Positions 23,875 to 34,300 of a stretch of DNA of 53,378 bases are shown here, in pieces. The DNA comes from Aplysia californica (lineage: Eukaryota; Mollusca; Gastropoda; Aplysiida; Aplysiidae). Made by a program: the position numbers and the translations under genes. Below the pieces are notes generated by a model. It had not been told where the DNA came from. It did no database searches and saw only the letters and a list, made by a program, of their open reading frames with translations. The first letter of the stretch is position 1. Each line of letters begins with the position of its first letter. Location: contig NW_004798151.1 of assembly GCF_000002075.1 (NCBI RefSeq), positions 72,844-126,221 of the forward strand, in the 5' to 3' direction.

Positions 23875-24800
23875 AGACACTCACATAAATAGACGGAGAA
23901 ACATCGATGAGGCAACTCTCGTGGTATCATGAGCCTAAATAATTTTATTATTACAACAGTGATACAGTGCACCATAGAGATAGGCAACCAAGCTTGTTGA
24001 AAGGCGTGAGAACAGTAAGAGCATAACTCATTTAATATTTTCAGAAACAAATTCTTGGTCTTAAAATGCAGTATGTGTTGCCTTATAAAGACAGAAGAAA
24101 GGTTAATGAAAAAATTTGTATTTGTGTTAATTTTAGCATTGAATGCCACCTTCATTTTGTACAGCTGTTACTATAGAAATGAAGTCGCATAATTATAATA
24201 GATTATTTTCTATTTTCACCTTTTAAAAAAAGGAAAGCTGCAAATTTCGAAAGGAGCAAACAATTTCTAATTTCCAGAGAGAGGAAGGAAATACACCAAT
24301 GCCATGAACAGCTGCAAAATATATAGATTTGTTCACAAATTTCTCTTCACCAAAAGCAATTTCATTTTCAGCATTTTCAATCATTTTATCTAGCCAGCCA
24401 TGATGCATAACGTTTAAGCATGTTCATACACATGCAAATAGACTGTATATCTCTTATCACAAGGAGGAAAGAATAACAGAATTTTCCTCTTCAATTGATC
24501 AAGTCTGAAGTGAAATTTTAAAAAAATACAAAACCTGACAACCTAAGTGGTAGGGAGGGAAATTGGAAACTCCCCCAGTAATCTTTTGTCCAGTTTTGTG
24601 TGATATGAGTTAGCTGCTGTCCAAGGGCCAACTGAATATCAGAAAACTTATAATTTTTCATCTGTTCTTCACAAGGCACGTGATGCAAAAGAGAAAAAAA
24701 AGACAAAATTCAAAGAATCAAAAGTGAAGTCAAGGATGGATAGTATAGTAACAAAATGAAAGCTAATTATTGTGACACATTTCATTGAAGAGGTGACATA

Positions 24801-26179
24801 TGAGGGCTGTCCCACGGAAAACTGGAAAAGGTCCATAAAAGCAACAATCTTTGTCCTATTATAATTAAAATGTAACACAGCATACCTCAACATGTGCTTT
24901 ATTTCTCAATGTAATCACCATCCCGGTAGACATATTTTTCCCATCGCTAGATCAGGGAGAAGATACCCTCCCTGAAGAATTTTACGTCAAGGGATTTCAA
25001 CCAATCTTTCACGGCTTCCACAAGGTCTTCGTCATCGGTGAATGGCTGTCCAGAAATATGGCGTTTCATTGGTCTAAAAAGGTGATAATCTGACAGGGTC
25101 GAGTCAGAACTGTGAGGGGTGTGTGGCAGAACTTCCCAGCCGAACCTTTGGATCCAGTCTTTCGTAGCGTTTGCGGTGTGTGGCGTTGCGTTGTCAAGCT
25201 GCAAAATGACCCCGCTGGACAACCGGCCTAATCTTTTTGGCGCACAACCTCTTTCAACTTATCAAGAGTCTGGCAGTGTCTGTTAGCATTATATCAGTTT
25301 GTCCTGGTTCCAGGATATCAAAAAGCAGAAAACCCTTAGCACTCCATAAAACCGTGGCTATGACTGAGTTTCTTCACCGATGGCTGAACTTTAAACTTTT
25401 TCGGGGGAGGTGAAGACGTGTGCTTCCAAACCATTGAATCCCTCTTCGTCTCAGGGGTCATGTCGTGTATCCAAGTCTCATCACCTGTAATAATGCTTCT
25501 CAGGAATGCTTCATCGTATTATTGGAGGTCTAGATGCGTTCACGACTCCCGTGATAGTTTGGCGACAACGATTCAACAAAGTCTGAGACACTTCAACCCG
25601 TTGCGTCTTGTGGTCAGCTGTCAGCTCTTTTGGGACCCATCGAGCAGACACCTTTCGATAGTGCAGCTCATCAAACACTATCCTATGGACAGTCAACTTT
25701 GAAATGTTTAGCGACTTGGAAATTTCGCGAGTTTTTAAGCACCTATCTGTTTGAATGAGTTTATTAACGAAACTTTTTTGTTGTCCTCAGTCTTGGCAGA
25801 AAAACAAGATCCTGCATGAATTTGTCATTGACATCCGTATCCCCGGCTTTGAATTTACTACACCACTCATATTCCTGTGACTTTGCCATTACTTTCTCCC
25901 CGTAAACTGACTTTATTTCAGTGAGCATTACTATAGGTTTGAGACCTTTTGCGGTCAGAAACCGAATGACAGACCTCACTTCTACCCGTGACCAATTTTC
26001 CAAGGGGGTAGCCATCTTTGGAGAACTGTTGTGTTCGTTTGGTTTGTGCAATGCTCATGGTGCTCAATCGAGAAATTCCTAAATGATTGTTTTACAAATA
26101 TGCGTTTACACAGAATGTGAAAATATTGAATAGTTTTCAAATTACAGCCAAATTCCGGTTTTCTGTGGGACAGCCCTCG
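24801..26179 (-). mobile_element. Mariner (Tc1/mariner) DNA transposon, both ends present
   Basis: A 1379-bp element flanked by TA (24799-24800 and 26180-26181). Its 25-bp terminal inverted repeats are tgagggctgtcccacgg... on the left and the complement of cgagggctgtcccacag... on the right, with 22 of 25 bases matching. It encloses a degenerate mariner transposase on the minus strand. It lies between the convergent CK2-beta and WDR31 genes. Confidence 0.95.
24899..26015 (-). pseudogene. Mariner transposase, degenerate
   Basis: The start MATPLENWSRVEVRSVIRFL is at 26015 and matches the mariner N-terminal DNA-binding region. It continues LTAKGLKPIV and KSVYGEKVMAKSQEYEW. A change of frame occurs between about 25850 and 25760. 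The middle part reads LTVHRIVFDELHYRKVSARW. Then comes GDETWIHDMTPETKRDS with the first catalytic Asp, then ILQLDNATPHTA with the second, then SDYHLFRPMKRHISGQPF, where the third Asp falls (DD34D type). The end reads RWEKYVYRDGDYIEK and stop (24899-24901). Several in-frame stops lie between about 25500 and 25200 and one after EGIFSLI. The span of about 372 codons is slightly longer than the usual 345. It is inactive as it stands. Confidence 0.93.
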
Positions 26180-26297
26180 TATATTACATATATTAAAACA
26201 TCTTCTTCCAGGTGTTCCCTTCACATTTTGGAATGTTTCAATCTTGGCTACTGGCAAGAGAATAAATACATGTGTGTGTACATCAACTGTATTAATA

Positions 26298-26734
26298 TGT
26301 GAGGCAGCGTGGTGGAATCAGGCTCTCGTCAATTTTTGGGCATATTGAGTTATTGGTTTCATCTTAAAGCTTGTTCATTTGTCTTGCTTTCAATGAAAAA
26401 AATTACCCATCCATCTTCAACAGAAGTGGTGATATTTTGGATTGAAGGAGGTGGGGGTCACCTTGTTTAAGAAGTAAAATTAGCGAGAAAATGGCCGCCA
26501 AGGCTTGGTAAATTCCAAAGCTGGAGAGTCTATTGAAACTGTAAATTTATATTATTGAGCCTTTAATCAACATTTTTTGGTGAAATCCTCAAAGGAATGT
26601 GTTTGTAAATGGACATAAAAGGTGTTGAGCCAAAAAACACAAATTTGATAAAAACTGCTAAGCAGGGAGAAAACTACTTTTTTCATCGATTTCATTATTT
26701 TGACAAGAGCCTGATTCCACCACGCTGCCTCACA
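26298..26734. mobile_element. MITE with long terminal inverted repeats, copy 1
   Basis: A 437-bp element flanked by TA. Left end tgtgaggcagcgtggtggaa, right end its exact complement; pairing extends over about 36 bp with one mismatch. The interior is non-coding. The near-perfect ends suggest a recent insertion. Confidence 0.85.
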
Positions 26735-26841
26735 TATTATCATTACTGCAAGAAAAATGAGTAACTTTATTATTTTTTCCTTTTCCACTGTACAGCAGGA
26801 TCAAAGAAAGTGACTCAATTTACTTGTGATAGCAATGCCAA

Positions 26842-27244
26842 ATGAGTGACGACTTGGTGGAATCAGCCGCTCGTTCTTTTTAGGGGCATAGGGAGTTATT
26901 GGTATCATCTAAAAGCTTGTTCATTTGTCTTGCTTTCAATAAATCAATACCCATCTATTTTTAATTTAAGTCGAGATATTTGTAATTGAAAGAGGTGGGG
27001 GGTAATCTGGTTTCAGAGGTAAAACAAGTGAGAAAATGGCTGCCAAAGTTTGGTCACTTCCATTGCTTGAGAGTCCTTGAAAACTGAACATTTACATTTT
27101 GTGTACCTTAAATAAAAAAGAACATAAAAGGTGTTGACCCAAAAGGCAAAAATTCGATAAAAATTGTGAAACCCGCGGGAAAATGCATATTTTAAAAATC
27201 TCATTATTTTGACGAGTGCCTGATTTCCCCATGATGTCTCACAT
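26842..27244. mobile_element. MITE of the same family, copy 2 (older)
   Basis: It aligns with copy 1 through gcttgttcatttgtcttgct, gagaaaatggctgcc, cataaaaggtgttga and the right end tgatttccccatgatgtctc. It has many more differences, and its terminal repeats are eroded. It lies about 105 bp from copy 1 in the same orientation. Confidence 0.75.
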
Positions 27245-27861
27245 GTAGTTTTTTTCCTATGGTGGTAAGAGTGGTAGAGAAGTGTGTCAGATTTCCACTC
27301 ATTGCTGGGCAGTGTCATGAGCTCATGATATTGAGAGAAAAATCCACAACGGACAACGTGACACACTTCAGGAGAGGTTTCCGGAAACTAATTGTTCACT
27401 TACGGTACTTACAGGAAATGAGACAACAAAAAACTCTTAAAATTAAATTAAGATTATATACTGTACACCTACAGGAAACATGACAACAGAAAACTCTTAA
27501 ATAAATTTCAGAATATATATATATACAAACACGTGCCCACATTATGTCTGCCATATGAGTGAGAGAAATACAGTATCACAGAAACTCCTAGCACATTGAA
27601 AAAAGAGGCGTCCTTTGTTCAACAAATTATTAACATAACATTGAGTATCAAGTGACGTTTTAGGAAATAAGACATGAAAACTTTGCGCACACTAACTTCA
27701 CACACTTGACTTGCACATCAGACAAATTCCTTTAGTCGTAATGAACTACGCTTTGTCATTTTGATGACATTACACCATGGCTCTAGGTCCTAGCAAAACT
27801 TTTTCCAGCAAAAGGTTGGTCATTTAAAAGATTTTCACAAATAAGGATGTTTAAATAGACA

Positions 27862-27960
27862 AGTAAGATAACATAAGATAATACTTTATTATCCCAGAGG
27901 GAACATTTTCTTGGCTGTACAGGACCGTAAAAACACATGCAGGTATACATACTGGTGATT
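27862..27960 (-). repeat. Retroposon 3' tail with (TATCT)n-type end
   Basis: The plus strand reads agataacataagataatact then ttattatcccagaggg. Read on the minus strand it is a body ending in an AATAAAG-like motif and TATCT repeats. Copies of the same end occur at 34238-34345 and 44096-44165. Confidence 0.55.
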
Positions 27961-28361
27961 CAATGGATTTAATAGTCTAGACTCTAACTAAGCAATGAAG
28001 CATCATTTAGGAAAAATAATTTTCTTCCTCTTCTGTTTTTACTGAAGTTCTTCAGCCCAACTTATAAAACAGACCACACATTAATATTAACATAATACAG
28101 AGTATTAACGAAAATGCATTGAGAAACGAAGGGTTAAAGAAAAGTAATTAGGGTGACAGAAATCGCAATAGAACCAGATCTTAGTTCACATTTTTCTTTA
28201 GTAACTAGTGTAATCCACTTAAACCGAAATCTGCAGGACCCCCGGATTTTCTTTGGTTTAATGGGATGTTCGGTTTACAGAAGTTCCTCAAATACAAGTT
28301 TTAAAAAATCAGGGATTTTATATTCTTTCCATTTATTAATATTTTCGGATTAAATACTAAT

Positions 28362-28436
28362 AATAGATAATAATAATAGATAGCATTTGTATAGCGCAAA
28401 TCCCCGCTCAACAGCAAGCTCTATGCGCTTCACAAT
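28362..28436 (-). repeat. L2/V-SINE-type retroposon 3' tail
   Basis: The minus strand reads gtgaagcgcatagagc, then gcgctatacaaatgc and a trailing (TATTAT)n-like run. This is the widespread tail of L2-clade-mobilised SINEs (AAGCGC ... GCGCTATA-AAT then ATT repeats). The assignment rests on recalled similarity. Confidence 0.55.
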
Positions 28437-28724
28437 CTATACTAAATTTGTTCAGTTCAAGTGGTCTCCACTACATTAATATAATAAATAGGTAACCTGA
28501 TGCTTCAAACGTTGAGTAAAATATGGAAGTTGTATGTCGAGTTCATGAAGTTCAGCTTATTTCTCTGTCCCCGCAGTTTTCTGCCAAAAAATATCTGAAA
28601 TTACGCAAACTGAGCCCAAAAATGTGAAATTATGTAATTCTGTAAATTTTTACAAAGAATGATACAGACTCTATGGAGACCTGGATGACTCTCTTCAGAG
28701 GGTAATTTCTACCGCTGGTCTGGG

Positions 28725-28815
28725 GACTCTCTTGTAACACCTCTAATCTTCTGGCACTCATATGACCTTATGCAGTTGCGAGCGCCGTAAAACCTCTGCT
28801 AAAACTAAACTAAAC
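28725..28815 (+). repeat. SINE-like element, 3' part only
   Basis: It contains ctcttgtaacacctctaatc, then ggcactcatatgacc and gcagttgcgagcgccgtaaa. It ends in a run of ctaaa units that looks like a retroposon tail. Confidence 0.7.
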
Positions 28816-28974
28816 TAAAAGAATGATAAAGGAAAATAATCAGAAATTATGCAAAAAACGATCAAATTTTACTAAATTAATTATGCAGGGTGCATAAAAT
28901 CGCGAGGACAGATTTCTTTCTGTCAGCTCACAGGCTCACTTGTCACGCTGTCAACCGTTCTTTCCCAAGACCAG

Positions 28975-29245
28975 GCTTCTACTTGGTCCCTTTCACTCTT
29001 TCTTTGTTTCTCCCTCCCTTCTTTACAAGTTCTCTTTTTCTCTCCCTTCTCTCGTAGTTTTTCTCTCCCTCTCTCTCTCTTCATCCTTTTTCCGTTCTTT
29101 CTCTGTCTATCCCTTTTCCCCTCCACAACCCTCTTTTTATCCTCTCACCCTCTCTTTCGAAACCTATATTCCCCAATTATACCCTCCTCTCATTTTCTCT
29201 CTCTCCCTCTCTCTCTCTCCACCTTTTTCCCCTCTCCACAACAGA
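28975..29245. repeat. CT-rich low-complexity tract
   Basis: About 270 bp of mostly C and T with repeated ctctct and tttctc. The apparent open frames in it are by-products of composition. Confidence 0.85.
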
Positions 29246-31303
29246 GAAAACACCAGTTACTAAGGCAAATGTTATAGATAGTAAAATCAAAGAAGCTGCA
29301 TGTATAGTAAAACAGAGGCCTGTGTGTGTGTTGTGAAAGAATGGTCCTCTTTAAACAATTGAGTTTAAAAACTTAAACAAAACTCTCTTAATTAACTTCA
29401 ATGATATTTAGCACATAGACCACTACAATGTACAACAAATGCTGAAATAAAATAAAAAAAGTACATAGATTTTTACACCAATAACCTTGAATGCTAAGGT
29501 TGGCCTCGTAGCTTTCCTTCATGACAATTGCTGCTTCTTCAACAATAAAATGAAGCTGCAATGTGTAGTTTCCTTTATTCGAGGGAAGATAAGATTAACA
29601 GCAAAGCTACATCTCTTTACTGAGACAAGATTGATGGTTCACATATATATATATATATGAAAACTACCAATGGCTTGTGATAATCCATTTTTAATGATGA
29701 CTAATCCTATACCTTTTGACAGTCAAACGACAAGTTTAACATCTGTACAGTAGAGAGTGAGAATAGGAGATTGGGCACTTTTACAATACTACTAATGAGA
29801 AAAAAAGTTACAGAAATGTCTTTACCATAACATGATTTTTCGTGTTGTCCTTATAATAATATGTTGTCAAAATTAACCATCGCCATAATGAGCTTGCCAA
29901 TACTGGCTGTAATGAGGTCTGCTCTTAACAGTGGTAACTTTGAACATTATTGCGAAGATATCGTGAGTGGATTGCCTTTTTTAACATCAGAGAGAGAGGA
30001 AGAGGCACAGGGAAAAAATCATTAAAACATCATTATAATAATAACATAACTGGTAAAAACAATTCATCATAATTTGGCTTGAATGGAGGAAAAAAGTTCA
30101 GATAAGAACAATTAGAACACTGGTATTGTAATCTGAAAATTATTTAAATGCACTTGGAAAAACTTAAACAACAATGACAATAATCTTTTTTTTTTAAAAA
30201 GGGGAAAAGAAATCAGCATGTTTTTTTAGCCATCATTCTTGCTCATACATTCCATCCAAACTCATAGTTTCGTATACTCTTAAGTCACAACAAAAGTAAA
30301 GAATGCATAATTCATAATCACATTTCCTTTTTTTTGCCTTTCATCTAAAACAGTAAAACATCTCTATAACCAGTGAATCCCTGAAGTGATTCAAACTAAG
30401 AGGCACCTCAAAACATTGGTTTTAAGTCAACAAAACATGCAAAAAGATACACTGATAACATTCCATTCATAAAAAGTATAAACTGCATTTATACCCCCCC
30501 AAAAAAATTATTTCAAACAGGCAAGAAAGCAAGAAAGAAAATAAACCGCTTCAGTTTATGTGTCATCCTTTGCCTCCTTTCTCTTAAAATCATGTGTTCA
30601 TAAGACTGCCAGATGCACAATATGCAGGCTTATTTAAAAACATAGATAGAAAAATAAGGTGCCATCTAAATCACAACGATTAATCACTAAACAAATCTAT
30701 TTAGAGAGCAAGCATTCATTTCACAGGACCACAAAAGAAACCATACTGTTCTGAGTACTTGTGGAAAGTATAATTATCATCAAATGTAAGTTTCTTTTAT
30801 TTGACAAATCTTAAGTCGTTCTTGCTGTGCCGATATAGACCGCTTTCAACTGTACCATCAGTTTTTCTTTTAAAGTGGATCATTAAATAACTTGCATGAC
30901 ATGCAATACCATAAATCATTGTAACATGACATGCAAGCAGCACTCATTGAATTTTTATTCAAACATCATTAACTTCTTTTATAAAACTTGACTACCAACC
31001 TAGAAAAAACCCATAATCATGGCAACATACATGATACACACGGAATGTGCTGAAGATACATTAAAACCAACAACAGTAAGCCCACAACAGACCTACACCT
31101 GAAAAGACATGCAAATGTTCTAATAATAGTGAGCAGCGTCAAATTTTGGCAAGTCACAGCACACACGTAGAATGAACCAAAAAAGGTTAAAGTCATCGTC
31201 ATCTCAACCAATATTGACCACAGGATTTGAAGGCAGGTGCTGCGTGAAAAGGAAAGCTACACCATAAACAACGCATTTCATAAGTCATCCACTTCTGTTC
31301 CCA

Positions 31304-34300
31304 TCAGTAATGAAAGGCTTTCGTCAAGTAATTTCCTTGGAGTTTGAGGAGATGAACACCTTGACTGAAGGATCCCACGAGTATACTGTACAGAAAGAAT
31401 GGTAGACAACATAGCATCTTTATGTACTTCTTCTGAAAGCTTACAGTACCACATATGACATAATTTTGTTTGTCCATTCAATGGCAAATCATTTGTGTGC
31501 TTGTGTGTATGTGAATACATATATGTGTGAGTGTATATATCATACTTACGTGTTTGGAGGGTGGGGTGTAGATAAGTGTGTGCATGTTTAGGTTTTCAGA
31601 CTCGCAACCATAATTTTGTGCATTCGAATCCTGACAAGGGCCTGACGTGTCCTTGGGAAAGGAATTCGTAAGTGGGTTGTAGATAGCAAGTTGGCAAACA
31701 AATTATGATCTATAAAAATGCAGCATTCCACTTTTCTGATCATTTGCCACGAGTATTCTTTTCAAGTCCTATTAAGCTTGTGGAGAATCTGACACAGGAT
31801 CCTCGAACCCGAGTCGAGAGGGCACAATTTACACATAATATAGTATTCCCTCGCCTTACTTCACCCAGGTGGGAATAGCTGCTTCAGCTTGGTGGCTATA
31901 ATTACAGTAGCGGATACAGCCTCATATACGTACTACCCCCTCATTGTACACCGTGACCCGAAAACAGACCAGACATTTTTATAGAGAAAAACCCTCGGTT
32001 GTTTTGTGGGTTTTTAAGGTAAGTGTTTTATGGTGCTCGCAACTGCATAAGGTCATATCAGCGCACAGGACACACTGAACATTTTCAGTTTGGTTTGGCA
32101 GAAATTTCAAATTTTGCCCAGGTGGTGGCCGAAGCATACTCTTATCAATTTTAGACCATCAAGGGATCCTTAACGTATGCAACTGGAACGGGGGACCTCC
32201 GAGATTTTTCGCCCTTGTGCCAGAAGGTTAGGTGTAGATCTTTCCTACCAGAAGATCAGGGGTGTGGCTGAAAGACAGCAGTGAGAAGGAGCCAAGGAGT
32301 AGCAGTACAAAGGCTGCAGAAAGAGTCAGGAGCCCAGAGGAGGGGGCAAAGGAGGTGAGGGGGTGAGGGCAGAAAGTGGATATTTCCTTGCTCAGTAAGT
32401 ATGTGCTTGACCATCTTTAAAAAAATTACAACGTAGGTAATAGAGTCTACCACGTACATAGTGAACACACACACACACACACATAGCAAAACATGCACAC
32501 AGCGAACAGATTGTTAGGTCCTCAATTTAAAAAAAATTCATGTATATCTATGTACTTAAAACTCTCACACAGTGAAATTTGTACTTGGTAAAAAGATTTA
32601 CGCCCCCCCCCCAATTTCGCTATGTGTGTGCGAGGTTGTATATAACTCACCTGCCATCACTGTACGCAGTCAGGGATGTGAGGGGGCCTGAGCCACTGAG
32701 GTAGCACTCGGTCTCACAGGCTGGAGGGGACAAAAAAATGAAAAGCAAGGTTTTCCCATTACCGGTACTGCTGACTTTTCCAGAAAGTATTATTTAATCA
32801 AATGCAAGACTGTTGAGTGAGGCATTCTCTCCCCCCCTACCTACCTCCAAGCCTCCATCCCCCCCAAACAGCGATGCCAAATATTCCCTTACAAGACAAG
32901 TAAAAGACGAGAAAGAAAATTAAATTTTTGTAAGAAAATGGTGCAAGGCTGTTTTCCTGATAATTCAGCTAACCAACTGACAAGTTCTCAACAACTGTAG
33001 TTTTCCATCTCAGATCATACGCAGAGAATATAATCTAAGGGATTACACAAAAGAAGATCATATGCAGCAATCACTCAAGGCCTTGAGTTGCAGGGGTCTC
33101 TCATCACTGGAACAATGACTTGTTGTGAATGTTAAAGGCCCTCATCAACACAATCTAGTTTATTTAGAAGGCTGAGTTATTTTGCGCGGCCCATAGAGAC
33201 CAACCAAGGCTGATTGTCAAACAGCATCCGATCAGACAGATGGTGATATGCAATAAAAATGACTTTCCAACATGGGAATCAATCTCACACCTTCCGCGAG
33301 GATTTGCAAAAATAAGTTAATCGTTACCCAACAGAGATGCCAATCCTGGAAGCAAGACTATAATAACAACAATAACAGTAACAACAGCAACAATACAGCA
33401 ACATCAAAAAGAATGACCAAAACAACAACAACAACGAAGACAATGATGATGACCATGACTACAACAACAGCAACAACTACAACAACAGCAACAAAAACAA
33501 CAACAATGATGATGACAATGACAACAACAGCAACAATAACAACAATAGCAACAACAACAGCAACAACAACAACAGTTCAAACAAACATGTTACTCTAGTC
33601 CCGCCAATAACTTACCTCCACTGAGCATGTTCCAAATCTTTACACTGCAGTCTCGGGATGCTGTCGCTACAAGGGGGCGTTCTGTACCAGGCAAGAATAG
33701 GCAGGCTTCGACAGCCTCAATGTGACCTCTGTACTCCAAGTGCAATTTGCGACTTCGAAGGTCCCAAAGCTGAGTCAAAAACCAAAAAAGAAATTATTCG
33801 GACGAGAACATAAATGTCTAGGAGAAAACAGCAAGTGCTTTTGTTGAAGTTGAACAAATTGATTAAAGAAGTTAAGGTTAGTTCCCACTAGGTAAAAGCA
33901 AACATAATATAAAAATGTATTGATATATATAGAAGCAGAACTTGGTTGGTAGAGCTGTAGATTACGGTCAGTTGTCATGATAACTGGCTTACTAAAATAA
34001 AAGGTAGTTTAGGATGATAGTAACACTGGAGAAAATGGTTGAAGGAGCAGAACAAAGCAGAACACTCATCACCTCTTCCTTCCCTCCCTCCCTCCCCTTG
34101 TTATGGAAAACGGAAAAAGGTTGAGAAATTGATGAGCCACAGCATCCTATAGGTGCATAGAGATAAAACCTAGAGATTAAAATAAATGTCTACCACTACC
34201 ACAAAGAACACGCACAATCACTTTATATATATAGACATAAGATATGAGATAAGATAAGATAAGAAAAGATAAGATTAGATACGATAAGATAAGATCAATT

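Larger units (their letters stand above)
27245..31303. other. AT-rich intergenic stretch, includes the likely WDR31 3' untranslated region
   Basis: No host coding sequence was recognised. It holds two retroposon tails (27862-27960 and 28362-28436), one SINE-like tail (28725-28815), a CT-rich tract (28975-29245) and a short AT run near 29643. On the minus strand several AATAAA hexamers (for example near 30950 and 29575) could end the WDR31 transcript. The choice cannot be made from sequence. Confidence 0.5.

Noticed and set aside
28923-29263. Ser/Pro/Leu-rich and Arg/Glu-rich open frames
   Set aside because: They are produced by the CT-rich low-complexity tract read on its two strands.
31278-31520. 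80-codon open frame overlapping the last WDR31 exon
   Set aside because: The exon phase requires a different frame, which gives SFSQGVHLLKLQGNYL and matches the WDR31 last blade. The longer frame is incidental.
33272-33598. 108-codon Thr/Asn-rich open frame
   Set aside because: It is translation of the AAC/GAT trinucleotide repeat in a WDR31 intron.
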